A stretch of DNA of 64,000 nt from assembly GCF_900129455.1 (NCBI RefSeq), contig NZ_FQVU01000004.1:248001-312000 (forward strand), in the 5' to 3' direction. The position numbers and the translations under genes are program-made. The stretch is from Jatrophihabitans endophyticus. GTDB lineage: Bacteria > Actinomycetota > Actinomycetes > Mycobacteriales > Jatrophihabitantaceae. The notes beneath the pieces were generated by a model. That model made no database searches, was not told the DNA's origin, and saw only the letters and a program-made list of their open reading frames with translations. Numbering within the stretch: position 1 is the first letter of the stretch; each line of letters opens with the position of its first letter. Shown piece by piece: positions 50,798-59,605 of this stretch.

Positions 50798-53503
50798 ATG
50801 TGGCCGTTCGTCATCTCGGGCCTGGTGGTCGGAGCGATCTACGGCATGGCCGCCGTCGGTCTCGTGCTGACCTACAAGGCGTCGGGCATCTTCAACTTCG
50901 CGCAGGGCGCCGTCGCCACGGTGTCGGCCTACACGTTCTACGAGCTGCACGTGCAGCACGGCGTGGCCTGGCCGGTGGCCGCGGCCGTCGCGGTGTTCGC
51001 CGTCGGACTGGTGCTGGGCCTGCTGTTCGAGCAGCTCGGCCGGCGCCTGGCCGGGACGGGACTCGCCGTACAGGTGACGAGCACCGTCGGCGTGCTGCTG
51101 ATCGTGCAGTCGACGGTGGTGCTCGTCTACGGCACCACCGAGACGCGGCTCGTGCCGGTGTTCCTCGCCCACGGCCAGTTCGAGCTCGCGGGCACGATCG
51201 TGCAGAACGCCGACCTCATCACGTTCGTCGTCGCGGTCGTGGCCACCGCGGTGCTCTCGCTGTTCTTCCGCTTCGCGCGGCTCGGGCGCTCCATGCGTGC
51301 CCTGGTCGACGATCCCGAACTGCTCGCGCTCACGGGCACCAACAACACGGCCGTCCGCCGCTGGGCGTGGCTCATCGGCGTCACCTTCGCCGGCGCGTCG
51401 GGCGTCCTGTTCTGCACCGTCCAGCCGCTCGACCCGACCCTGCTGACGCTCCTGGTCGTGCAGGCGTTCGGCGCCGCGGCCATCGGCGCGTTCCGCAACC
51501 TGCCGATCACCTTCGTCGGCGGCCTGGTGGTCGGCGTCGTGGCCTCGCTGGCCACGAAGTGGTTCACCACCGGCATCCTGCAGGGGCTGCCCGCCGCCTT
51601 CCCGTTCGTCGTGCTGTTCGTGGTGCTGCTCGTGTTCCCACGCCGGTTCCTCGCCGCGCGGGCGCGGGTCGTGCCCCGGGTGCGCGACGGGTGGCGCGCG
51701 CCGGCGCGGCTGCAGGGCGGGTTGGGCCTCACCCTGCTCGCGTTCTTCGCGCTCGTGCCGACCTTCGCCGGGATCCACCAGAACGACTGGACGCTCGCGC
51801 TCGCCAATCTGATCGTCTTCCTGTCACTGGGCCTGCTGGTACGCGAGTCGGGGCAGCTGTCGTTGGGGCACGTCGGCTTCATGGCGATCGGCGTGTCGAC
51901 GTTCGCGCACCTCGCCGACAAGGGCGTCCCGTGGGTGCTCGCGCTCGCGGCGGCCATGGCCATCGCCGTCCCGATCGGGGCGCTGCTCGCGATCCCGGCG
52001 ATCCGGTTGACCGGCCTGTACCTCGCGCTGGCCACGCTGGGTTTCGGGATCCTGCTGCAGTACATGTTCTACACGCAGGACTTCATGTTCGGCTTCAGCG
52101 GCGCCGGTCTCGAGGCGCCGCGGCCGAGTGGGCTCGGGCTCGGCGGCGACACCGGCTTCTACTACCTGGTGCTCGTGCTGGCGGTGGCCTTCTCGCTGCT
52201 CGTCATGGCGCTGGTGCGCGGGCGGCTCGGCCGGCTGCTGCGCGGCGTCGCGGACTCGCCGACCGCGCTGTCGACGTCGGGCACCTCGGTCAACGTCACG
52301 CGCGTGCTGGTGTTCTGCGTGTCCGCGGCACTGGCCGCGGTCGGCGGGGCGCTCGGGGGCATGGCACAGGGAAGCGTGACGCTCCTGTCGTACCCGCCGC
52401 TGCAGTCGTTGAGCTACCTGGCGCTCATCATGATCGTCGTCGGTTCCTCGCCGTGGTACGCGGTGCTGGCGGCGGTCGGGACGACGGTCATCCCGTCCTA
52501 CGTCTCGGGGACGGAGACCACCTACTGGCTGCAGCTGGTGTTCGGCGTCTTCGCCGTGCTGCTCGCGCTCACGCCACCGTCGGCGCAGGGCACGCCGCCA
52601 CGTCTCAAGCAGCTGCTGGACCGGCTCGGTGGCCGCCGGGAAGGACACCATGCGACACCGACGGTGCCCACGCACGCCGCGTCCGACACGGTGGCGGCGA
52701 GCGTCGAACCCGGTGAGCTCGAACTGCGCGACGTGATCGTCCGTTTCGGCGGCACGGTCGCGGTCGACGGCTTCAGCCTCGTCGCGCCGACCGGACGCGT
52801 CACCGGCCTCATCGGCCCGAACGGCGCGGGCAAGACCACGACGTTCAACGTCGCGTCCGGCCTGCAGCGCGCGGGGCGCGGTGACGTCCTGCTCGACGGC
52901 CGGTCGGTCACGAGGGTGCAGGTCGACACGCGCGCCAGGAAGGGCATCGGGCGCACCTTCCAGAAGATGGAGCTGTTCGACTCGCTGACCGTCGCCGAGA
53001 ACGTGGCGATGGGGGTCGAGGGGGTGCAGGCGGGGCGCAACCCGATCCGCCATCTGGTCGCCGGTCGGGGCAACCGTCCCGTCGTGGCGGCCGCGGTCGC
53101 CGACGCACTGCGCACCTGCGGCATCACCGCCCTCGCCGACGAGCCCGTCGCGTCGCTGTCGACCGGTCAGCGCCGGCTGGTCGAGCTCGCCCGCTGCCTC
53201 GCCGGCCCGTTCCGGATCCTGCTGCTCGACGAGCCGTCCTCCGGGCTGGACCCGGGGGAGACCGCACGCTTCGGCGACGTCCTCGAGACGGTGGTGCGCG
53301 AGCGGGGCATCGGCATCCTGCTCGTCGAGCACGACATGGGCCTCGTCATGCGGGTGTCCTCGCACATCTACGTCCTCGACTTCGGCAAGCCGATCTTCGA
53401 CGGCACGCCCGAGCAGGTCCGCAACTCGCCGGTCGTGCAGGCCGCCTACCTCGGCGTCGACGACGACCTGCTCACCGACGAGGCGATGGAGGCCGCGCAG
53501 TGA
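50798..53503 (+). CDS. LivH-LivM-LivG-type triple fusion ABC importer subunit
   Basis: The 901-residue protein joins three subunits usually made separately. Residues 1-290 are a LivH-like permease (VVGAIYGMAAVGLVLTYKAS, FNFAQGAVA), 310-610 a LivM-like permease (LSLGHVGFMAIGV, GLYLALATLGFGILLQYMF) and 645-895 a LivG-like ATPase with Walker A GPNGAGKTTT (about 672), signature LSTGQRRLVELAR (about 787) and Walker B ILLLDEPSSGLDP (about 806). A separate LivF ATPase and LivK-type binding protein follow. The importer of the branched-chain amino acid family often takes up hydrophobic acids or amides. Operator B6 places it in the region-B regulon, hence probably substrate uptake. Confidence 0.94.
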   Translation: MWPFVISGLVVGAIYGMAAVGLVLTYKASGIFNFAQGAVATVSAYTFYELHVQHGVAWPVAAAVAVFAVGLVLGLLFEQLGRRLAGTGLAVQVTSTVGVLLIVQSTVVLVYGTTETRLVPVFLAHGQFELAGTIVQNADLITFVVAVVATAVLSLFFRFARLGRSMRALVDDPELLALTGTNNTAVRRWAWLIGVTFAGASGVLFCTVQPLDPTLLTLLVVQAFGAAAIGAFRNLPITFVGGLVVGVVASLATKWFTTGILQGLPAAFPFVVLFVVLLVFPRRFLAARARVVPRVRDGWRAPARLQGGLGLTLLAFFALVPTFAGIHQNDWTLALANLIVFLSLGLLVRESGQLSLGHVGFMAIGVSTFAHLADKGVPWVLALAAAMAIAVPIGALLAIPAIRLTGLYLALATLGFGILLQYMFYTQDFMFGFSGAGLEAPRPSGLGLGGDTGFYYLVLVLAVAFSLLVMALVRGRLGRLLRGVADSPTALSTSGTSVNVTRVLVFCVSAALAAVGGALGGMAQGSVTLLSYPPLQSLSYLALIMIVVGSSPWYAVLAAVGTTVIPSYVSGTETTYWLQLVFGVFAVLLALTPPSAQGTPPRLKQLLDRLGGRREGHHATPTVPTHAASDTVAASVEPGELELRDVIVRFGGTVAVDGFSLVAPTGRVTGLIGPNGAGKTTTFNVASGLQRAGRGDVLLDGRSVTRVQVDTRARKGIGRTFQKMELFDSLTVAENVAMGVEGVQAGRNPIRHLVAGRGNRPVVAAAVADALRTCGITALADEPVASLSTGQRRLVELARCLAGPFRILLLDEPSSGLDPGETARFGDVLETVVRERGIGILLVEHDMGLVMRVSSHIYVLDFGKPIFDGTPEQVRNSPVVQAAYLGVDDDLLTDEAMEAAQ

Positions 53504-54243
53504 CCACCTCGTCCGCGGCCGTCCCGACCGCCCCCGACACCGACGCGCTGCTGACCGTCGACGGCGTCACCGTCGCCTACGGCCAGCAGGTGGCGCTGCG
53601 CGACGTGTCGCTGACCGTGCGGCGCGGTTCGGTGACCGCGCTGCTCGGGCCGAACGGGGCAGGCAAGACGACGCTGCTGCGTGCCGTCGCCGGGTTGCAG
53701 CGCCCACGCTCCGGACGCATCACGTTCGACGGCGCGACGATCACCACCCGGCCGGTGCACGCCCGGGTGCGCGCCGGGGTGTGCCTGGTGCCCGAGGGGC
53801 GCGGCGTGTTCCGCAACCTGACGGTGCGCGAGAACCTGCTCGCGCAGCTCCCACGATCGCCCCGCTCGCGCGACATCGGCCCGGCGCTCGAGGCCTTCCC
53901 GGATCTCGCCGGCCGGCTCTCGCAGGCCGCCGGCACGATGTCCGGTGGCCAGCAGCAGATGCTCGCGCTCGCCCGCTGCTACCTGAGCAACCCGTCGGTG
54001 ATCCTGCTCGACGAGGTGTCCATGGGGCTGGCGCCCCTCGTCGTCGACCAGATCTTCGACTCGATCGGCCGGCTCGCCGCGCAGGGCATCTCGTTGCTGC
54101 TCGTGGAGCAGTACGTCGACCGCGCCCTCGACCTCGCCGATCACGCGTACGTCCTCAACCGCGGCGAGATCGCCTTCGCCGGGGCCGCGCGGGATCTCAG
54201 CCGCGAGGCCCTGCTCGCCGACTACCTCGGCGTCGAGGTCTGA
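53500..54243 (+). CDS. LivF-type ABC transporter ATPase
   Basis: The 247-residue ATPase shows Walker A GPNGAGKTTLLRAVAGL, signature MSGGQQQMLALAR, Walker B VILLDEVSMGLAP and the LivF-typical VPEGRGVFRNLTVRENL. It should pair with the ATPase domain of the fused transporter, which then would have one covalently tied and one free nucleotide-binding domain. GTG 53500 overlaps the fusion stop. Confidence 0.95.
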   Translation: MTTSSAAVPTAPDTDALLTVDGVTVAYGQQVALRDVSLTVRRGSVTALLGPNGAGKTTLLRAVAGLQRPRSGRITFDGATITTRPVHARVRAGVCLVPEGRGVFRNLTVRENLLAQLPRSPRSRDIGPALEAFPDLAGRLSQAAGTMSGGQQQMLALARCYLSNPSVILLDEVSMGLAPLVVDQIFDSIGRLAAQGISLLLVEQYVDRALDLADHAYVLNRGEIAFAGAARDLSREALLADYLGVEV

Positions 54244-54308
54244 CGCCCATACGCACCACGGGTGCGCCGTCCGGCGCCCCGTCACCCTCCGAATCGGGGA
54301 GAACATCG

Positions 54309-55568
54309 ATGCACCGGCGCACCACGATGAAGGTCTCGGCCGCGGCTCTCCTGGCCGCCGCCCTGACGCTGACGGCCTGCGGGTCGGACAGCGCCGGCGG
54401 CGGCGCGGCCGAGGACGGCGGCCTCAAGGGCACACCGATCACCATCGGCATGATGTGCAGCTGTTCGGGACCGTTCGCCGCCAACCTCGGCGGCACCCCC
54501 GACGTGGCCACCGCGTGGACCAAGACCGTCAACAACTCCGGCGGCATCAACGGCCACCCCGTGAAGGTGGTCGTGGCCGACGACGGCGGCGACGCGACGA
54601 AGTCGCAGCAGATGATCCGCAAACTGGTCGAGCAGGACAAGGTGATGGCGGTGGTGGACGAGGTCGCGTCCTACGACGCGTCCTGGGCCTCCTACGTGTC
54701 GGGCAAGGGCGTGCCCGTCCTGGCCGGCGTCAGCTTCACCCAGCCGATGTCGACGAACCCCAACTTCTTCCCGACCGGCGGCACCCTCGCCGCGATCACC
54801 TACGGCCTCGTGCAGAACGTGCAGAAGTCGGGCAAGACGAAACTCGCCGTGCTCGCCTGCGCCGAGGCGCCGCTGTGCGCCGGGTACACCGGTCAGATCA
54901 GTCGCATCGCCAAGGCCACCGGGTCCAGCGTCACCGTCGCCTACCAGTCGAAGATCTCGGCCACCCAGGCCAGCTATACGGCGCAGTGCCTCGCGGCCAA
55001 GTCGGCCGGCGCGGACTCGATGTACGTCGGTCACGGTGGCACCGTCGTCACCCGGGTCGTCGACCAGTGCGTGCAGCAGGGTTACCAGCCGACGCAGTTC
55101 CAGGTCGGCGGTGACGTGGTCGGCAGCTGGGAGAAGGATCGCAACCTCGACGGGGTACCGATCGCCCAGTTCCACCTGCCGCTGCACGACGAGACGACGC
55201 AGGGCGGCAAGGCCTTCCACGACGCGCTGCGCAAGTACGCACCGGGCGTGCCCACGTCGTCCAACTACTCCGAGGACACGCTGAGCACGTGGATCGGTCT
55301 GCAGCTGTTCGCCGCGGCGGCGAAGGCCGGCAAGATCGCGCCGACCTCGACCGGGGCCGACGTGAAGAAGGGGCTGTACACGCTGAAGAACGAGACCCTG
55401 GGCGGGCTCACGCCGCCGCTGAACTACGTGGCCGGCAAGCCGACGGTCACCAACTGCTACTTCAACGAGAGCGTCGAGAACGGCAAGTGGACGACCCCCG
55501 GTGGCGTGAAGCCGGTGTGCCTGCCCGCCGACGTCGCCGCCAAGGTCAACGCCGCATTCGCGGGCTGA
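54309..55568 (+). CDS. LivK-type substrate-binding lipoprotein
   Basis: The 419-residue lipoprotein has a signal peptide with lipobox LTAC (LLAAALTLTACGSD) and a type I periplasmic-binding fold (ITIGMMCSCSGPFAANLG, VVVADDGGDATKSQQMIRKL, GVSFTQPMSTNPNFFP). It captures the ligand outside the membrane and delivers it to the fused importer. Additional cysteines in MCSCSG, LACAEAPLCAG, QCLAA and VDQC suggest disulfides. ATG 54309 is the first start; ATG 54327 would shorten the n-region. 65 bp separate it from LivF. Confidence 0.93.
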   Translation: MHRRTTMKVSAAALLAAALTLTACGSDSAGGGAAEDGGLKGTPITIGMMCSCSGPFAANLGGTPDVATAWTKTVNNSGGINGHPVKVVVADDGGDATKSQQMIRKLVEQDKVMAVVDEVASYDASWASYVSGKGVPVLAGVSFTQPMSTNPNFFPTGGTLAAITYGLVQNVQKSGKTKLAVLACAEAPLCAGYTGQISRIAKATGSSVTVAYQSKISATQASYTAQCLAAKSAGADSMYVGHGGTVVTRVVDQCVQQGYQPTQFQVGGDVVGSWEKDRNLDGVPIAQFHLPLHDETTQGGKAFHDALRKYAPGVPTSSNYSEDTLSTWIGLQLFAAAAKAGKIAPTSTGADVKKGLYTLKNETLGGLTPPLNYVAGKPTVTNCYFNESVENGKWTTPGGVKPVCLPADVAAKVNAAFAG

Positions 55569-55593
55569 CGACCCCACGAGGAGAGGAAGACAG

Positions 55594-56622
55594 ATGACAC
55601 ACCGCGGACGCGAGGTGCGGCTGCACAAGGTGCCACGGGGGGTGCCGGGCCCCGACTCCTTCCTGATCGCCGACGTCGAGGTCGGCGAGCCGGTGGAGGG
55701 CGAGCTGCTGGTCCGCAACCAGTGGATGTCGCTCGACCCCGCGATGCGCGTGCGGATGGGGGGCAGCGGCGGGTCCATCGGCGCGGTGCCCAACTACGAG
55801 ATCGGCCAGGCCCTGGACGGCATGGCCGTCGGCGAGGTCCTCGCCTCGACCGTCGCGGGGTACGAGCCCGGCGATCTCGTCGTGCACTCGCAGGGATGGC
55901 GCGACTACGCCCGCCCCCGCCCGGACACGCCGGGGCACCGCGTCGCGAAGATCCCCGCCGACGAGCCGCTGCCGCCGCAGAGCTACCTCGGCCTGCTCAG
56001 CCTGGTCGGGTTCACCGCCTACGTCGGGCTCTACCTCGTCGGCGGCCTGGAGCGGGACGAGACGGTGTGGGTGTCGGCCGCGGGTGGTGCCGTCGGCAGT
56101 CTCGCCGTGCAGATCGCGAAGCTCAACGGCAGCCGGGTCGTGGCGAGTGCCGGCTCCGCGGACAAGGTCGCCTACCTGCGCGACGTCCTGGGCGCCGACG
56201 AGGCGTTCGACTACCACGACGGGCCGGTCGGCGAGCTGCTCGGCAAGGCCGCGCCCGACGGCATCGACGTGTACTTCGAGAACGTCGGCGGCGAGCACCT
56301 GACGGCGGCCCTCGACGCGCTGCGTCCCGGCGGCCGCATCGCCCTCTGCGGGCTGGTCTCGTCCTACAACGCGGCCGAGCCGCCGCCCGGGCCCACGAAC
56401 CTGTTCGCCATGGTCTCCAAGGGCATCACGATGACCGGGTTCCTCGCCGTGCAGTACGCGCAGCACATGGCGGAGTACCGCGACCTCGTCCGCGGCTGGC
56501 TGGCCGAGGGGAGGCTCGACTACCGCGAGACGGTCACCACCGGTCTCGAGAACGCTCCGCAGGCGCTCATCGACGCACTCGCCGGCCGCACCGTCGGCAA
56601 GGTGCTCGTCGACCTGCGGTGA
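55594..56622 (+). CDS. NADP-dependent medium-chain oxidoreductase (PTGR/CurA-like enoyl reductase)
   Basis: The 342-residue zinc-free MDR enzyme has NQWMSLDPAMRVRM, a nucleotide fold with VSAAGGAVGSLAVQIAKL, YFENVGGEHL and ALCGLVSSYNA, the pattern of leukotriene-B4 dehydrogenase/curcumin reductase (CurA) proteins that reduce alpha,beta-unsaturated ketones. GAGGAGAGG precedes ATG. It is 25 bp after LivK and probably belongs to the transporter operon. Confidence 0.92.
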   Translation: MTHRGREVRLHKVPRGVPGPDSFLIADVEVGEPVEGELLVRNQWMSLDPAMRVRMGGSGGSIGAVPNYEIGQALDGMAVGEVLASTVAGYEPGDLVVHSQGWRDYARPRPDTPGHRVAKIPADEPLPPQSYLGLLSLVGFTAYVGLYLVGGLERDETVWVSAAGGAVGSLAVQIAKLNGSRVVASAGSADKVAYLRDVLGADEAFDYHDGPVGELLGKAAPDGIDVYFENVGGEHLTAALDALRPGGRIALCGLVSSYNAAEPPPGPTNLFAMVSKGITMTGFLAVQYAQHMAEYRDLVRGWLAEGRLDYRETVTTGLENAPQALIDALAGRTVGKVLVDLR

Positions 56623-56673
56623 CGCGCGCCTGACATCGACCAACGATCACGGATCCACCCACAGGGAGACACC

Positions 56674-56976
56674 ATGTCCATCACCGTCATCCTCGACATG
56701 ACGATCAAGCCCGAGCTTCTGGACGAGTTCCTGCAGCGCTTCGACGAGAACCTGCCCGACTCGCGGGCGTTCGAGGGGTGCGAATACGTCGATGTGTACA
56801 CCGCCGACGACAACGAGGCCCGCGTCGTCTGCATCGAGGGCTGGACGTCGCTGGAGCGCTTCCAGGCCTACGGCGCGTGGCGGGCCGAGCAGGGCGACGT
56901 GGAGGCGTTCCAGAAGTACTACGACGGCGTGCCGAACCTGGTCCGGCTCGACGCGCGCGACGTCACGCGCGGCTGA
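56674..56976 (+). CDS. Antibiotic biosynthesis monooxygenase (ABM) domain protein
   Basis: The 100-residue protein forms a ferredoxin-like alpha/beta barrel unit: ITVILDMTIKPELLDEFLQR, CEYVDVYTADDNEARVVCIE and WRAEQGDVEAFQKYY. ABM proteins act as small cofactor-free monooxygenases, heme-degrading enzymes or epimerases, often as dimers. ATG 56674 has AGGGAG upstream. It is the last gene of the B6 transporter unit. No substrate is evident. Confidence 0.87.
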   Translation: MSITVILDMTIKPELLDEFLQRFDENLPDSRAFEGCEYVDVYTADDNEARVVCIEGWTSLERFQAYGAWRAEQGDVEAFQKYYDGVPNLVRLDARDVTRG

Positions 56977-57170
56977 CCGTCCGCCGGTGCCCGTCGCGGT
57001 GGGCACCGGCGGCCACCCCGCCGCGATGCGCACTGCTCGGCTACGGATGATCACCTCGTCGCCGAGCTGTGGCATGCTCCGGTGCAATCAGCCCGGCGAA
57101 TCCGCCGCCGGCTGCGAGACGACGGACCGTGCATCGCCTGCACCGGTGGGCGAGCCGGAAGGAGCCGGCC

Positions 57171-57827
57171 GTGCCCAGAACGGCTCAGTCGAGCAAGAGT
57201 GACATCCTGCGCACCTTTGCGGGCTCGGTGGCCAACTCGGGCTACGACGAGACGTCGTTCCGCGAGATCGCCGAGGAGCTCGGCATCAGCAAGGGCACCA
57301 TCGTCCACCACTACGGCACGAAGGAGCGCCTCCTCGAAGCCGTCCACCGCGAGTACATGGACCGGCGGCTGCGCGAGGCCGAGCAGATCCTCGCCGCCAC
57401 GACCGGCGCCGCCGCTCGGCTGACCGCGTTGATCGCACAGTTGCTGGTCGCGCAGCGCGACGATCGGGACGCGACGGTCACCTTCGCCCGCGAGATCGCC
57501 CGCTTCGCCACCATGGACCTCATGGCCGACGTCCGTCACATGCGGTCGGCCTACACCAAGCTGGTCCGCGGCGTGCTCAGCGACGGCGTCGAGTCCGGCG
57601 AGTTCAAGGACGTCGACGTCGACCTGGTGACGCTGCAGATATTCGGAATGTGCAACTGGTCGTGGACGTGGTGGGGCTCTCGGCCGCAGTACTCGGTCGT
57701 CGACGTCGTCGAGGCGTGGACCACCAGCCTGCTGTCGGGTCTGCGGACGTCGCGGGGCCCCAAGAAGGTCGACGTCGCGAGCATCGTGGCGTCGGTCGAG
57801 GCCGTCGTCGAGCAGCTCGACAGCTGA
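57171..57827 (+). CDS. TetR family regulator, KstR2-like; candidate region-B repressor
   Basis: The 218-residue regulator has an N-terminal TetR helix-turn-helix (residues 10-55; SFREIAEELGISKGTIVHHY, GTKERLL) and an all-helical ligand domain ending with FGMCNWSWTWW, the GMCNW motif seen in KstR2-like TetR proteins that sense acyl-CoA intermediates. GTG 57171 is chosen for GGAAGGAG seven bases before it. It is the only TetR gene in the window and lies inside the stretch with seven TetR-type palindromes, so it is the best candidate for their repressor. No operator copy was found in front of itself. Confidence 0.93.
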   Translation: MPRTAQSSKSDILRTFAGSVANSGYDETSFREIAEELGISKGTIVHHYGTKERLLEAVHREYMDRRLREAEQILAATTGAAARLTALIAQLLVAQRDDRDATVTFAREIARFATMDLMADVRHMRSAYTKLVRGVLSDGVESGEFKDVDVDLVTLQIFGMCNWSWTWWGSRPQYSVVDVVEAWTTSLLSGLRTSRGPKKVDVASIVASVEAVVEQLDS

Positions 57828-57959
57828 GTTCCGGCACCCTCCGGGCCGTTCCCGCGCCGCGCGCAGGCGGTCCGGGCGTTCGGCGACGCCCGCGTCCCGC
57901 CGTCGCGGAGATCGATCGAAACTGGCGGTTGACCTCCGTGTCCTGCGTCACCTACCGTT

Positions 57960-57979
57960 TTGACCGTACGCACGGTTAG
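57960..57979. promoter_or_regulatory. TetR-type operator B7
   Basis: TTGACCGTACGCACGGTTAG lies 15 bp before the P450 start. AGAGGAG between it and ATG is the ribosome-binding site, so the mRNA leader must be very short and the operator overlaps the promoter. Confidence 0.86.
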
Positions 57980-57994
57980 TAGAGGAGAGACGCC

Positions 57995-59236
57995 ATGACC
58001 GGAGTGCTGGACGACTCGACCGGATCGGCCCCGGCGGCCGCCACGCGCGGCTGCCCCGTCATCCACGAGGAGTTCTCCGCGCCCCGCACGCAGGGTGCCC
58101 ACTGGGCCCTGGCGGACCGGCTGCGCGAGCAGGGCGGGGTGCACTGGAACGACCAGGCTCAGGGCTGGTGGATGTTCACCAGCAACGCGGCCGTGCGGGA
58201 CATCTTCCGCTACCCGCAGCTCTTCTCCAGCCGGTCGATCACCCCGTGGGACCCGGACCCGGCCTACGTCACCGTGCCGACGATGATCGACGGCCAGGAG
58301 CACCTGCGCTACCGGCGGCTGCTGAACCCGTGGTTCACCGCCGAGAACGTGCGCCGCCACGAGGACGCCATCCGCGCGATCGCCAGGCGACGGGTCGCCG
58401 AGATCGAGCCACGCAAGCGCTGCAACTTCCCGGTCGACTTCGCCCTCGAGTACACGACCGAGCTCTACCTGCAGTTCACCGGCATGCCCACCGAGGACAC
58501 CCCCAAGCTGCGCGCCTGGGTGGACGACTTCTTCTCCGGCTACGGCGGCGACCCGAACGCCCAGGAGGCGATGGGCAACGCCGTCGCGGGCCTGACCGAG
58601 TACCTGCAGATCGCCGTCGCGGAACGACGGACCTGGGGCGGGGCGCGTGAGGGCGACTTCGCCTCGCGGCTGATGTACGACTCGCAGGAGACGGATCGCC
58701 CCTTCAGCGACCAGGAGCTCGTCGACCTGCTGCTGCTCGCCATCATCGGCGGGCTCGACACCACCAGCAGCCAGTTGAGCTACCTGTTCCGTCATCTCGC
58801 CGGGAACGCCGGTGACCGGCGTCGGCTCCTCGACGATCCCGAGGTCGTCCCGCTGGCGATCGAGGAGGGGCTGCGCTTCTTCCCGATCCTGATGGGTGAC
58901 GGTCGCAAGGTCACCCAGGACACCGAGTTCCACGGCGTGGAGCTCAAGGAGGGCGACATGGTGTGGGCCGTGACCAGTGCGGCCAACCGGGACCCGAACG
59001 TCTACGAGCGCGCGAACGAGTTCGTCGTCGACCGGAAGAAGAACCAGCACGCGACGTTCGCCCTCGGCCCGCACCGCTGCCTCGGGATGCATCTCGCCCG
59101 CACCTCCATGCGAATCGCGACCGAGGAGTGGCTGGCCGTCATCCCGCACTTCCGGCTCGACGCCGACGGGGTGCTGGAAGAGCGCGGAGCGGGCTCCATG
59201 CTGTCGCCGCTGGACGTCCCGCTCGCGTGGGACTGA
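57995..59236 (+). CDS. Cytochrome P450
   Basis: The 413-residue class I P450 has I-helix GGLDTTSSQ with the normal acid-alcohol pair, ExxR in EEGLRFFP, and heme loop FALGPHRCLGMHLAR with Cys362. It should receive electrons from the ferredoxin at 48107 and reductase at 44169, which carry the same operator type or lie in the same regulon. It most likely starts degradation by hydroxylating the imported compound. GAGGAGAG precedes ATG 57995. A small CxxC protein gene follows closely. Confidence 0.95.
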   Translation: MTGVLDDSTGSAPAAATRGCPVIHEEFSAPRTQGAHWALADRLREQGGVHWNDQAQGWWMFTSNAAVRDIFRYPQLFSSRSITPWDPDPAYVTVPTMIDGQEHLRYRRLLNPWFTAENVRRHEDAIRAIARRRVAEIEPRKRCNFPVDFALEYTTELYLQFTGMPTEDTPKLRAWVDDFFSGYGGDPNAQEAMGNAVAGLTEYLQIAVAERRTWGGAREGDFASRLMYDSQETDRPFSDQELVDLLLLAIIGGLDTTSSQLSYLFRHLAGNAGDRRRLLDDPEVVPLAIEEGLRFFPILMGDGRKVTQDTEFHGVELKEGDMVWAVTSAANRDPNVYERANEFVVDRKKNQHATFALGPHRCLGMHLARTSMRIATEEWLAVIPHFRLDADGVLEERGAGSMLSPLDVPLAWD

Positions 59237-59244
59237 CCGCCGAG

Positions 59245-59508
59245 ATGTCGTCGGCGATCCTGTCGGGCCCGCTGGAGGACGAGCCGACACCGGTTCCGCG
59301 GGTCTCCGCGGCGGCGGGGAGCGCGGTCTACGTCGGGTACGCCGACCGTGCGCGCCCGGTCCGCCATGCCAGCCTGGTGCCGTTGCTGACCGGCTTGGAG
59401 GCGCTCTGCGGCGTGGTGCTCACCGAGACCGTGGCCGCCGACCTGCAGCTGGCCCGGCGGGTGGTCACGTGCGAGGGGTGCCGGCTCGTGCTGTCGGGCG
59501 GTCGGTGA
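59245..59508 (+). CDS. Small uncharacterised protein with CxxC motif
   Basis: The product is 87 residues from ATG 59245 (in-frame GTG 59227 overlapping the P450 stop is the alternative). I do not recognise a family. It has VYVGYADRARPVRHASLVPL, a helical middle (LTGLEALCGVVLTETVAADL) and a C-terminal CEGC. It starts 8 bp after the P450 stop, hence likely co-transcribed. A metal- or redox-linked accessory role is possible from CxxC alone. Confidence 0.6.
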   Translation: MSSAILSGPLEDEPTPVPRVSAAAGSAVYVGYADRARPVRHASLVPLLTGLEALCGVVLTETVAADLQLARRVVTCEGCRLVLSGGR

Positions 59509-59605
59509 CCGCTCGTCGACCACCCGGGCGCCCTGTCGCTGTGTCGACACATCGTGACGCCGGGGCCGACCGCGAGCTGTCGATCCCGCCGCCGGCTGCG
59601 GTCCG

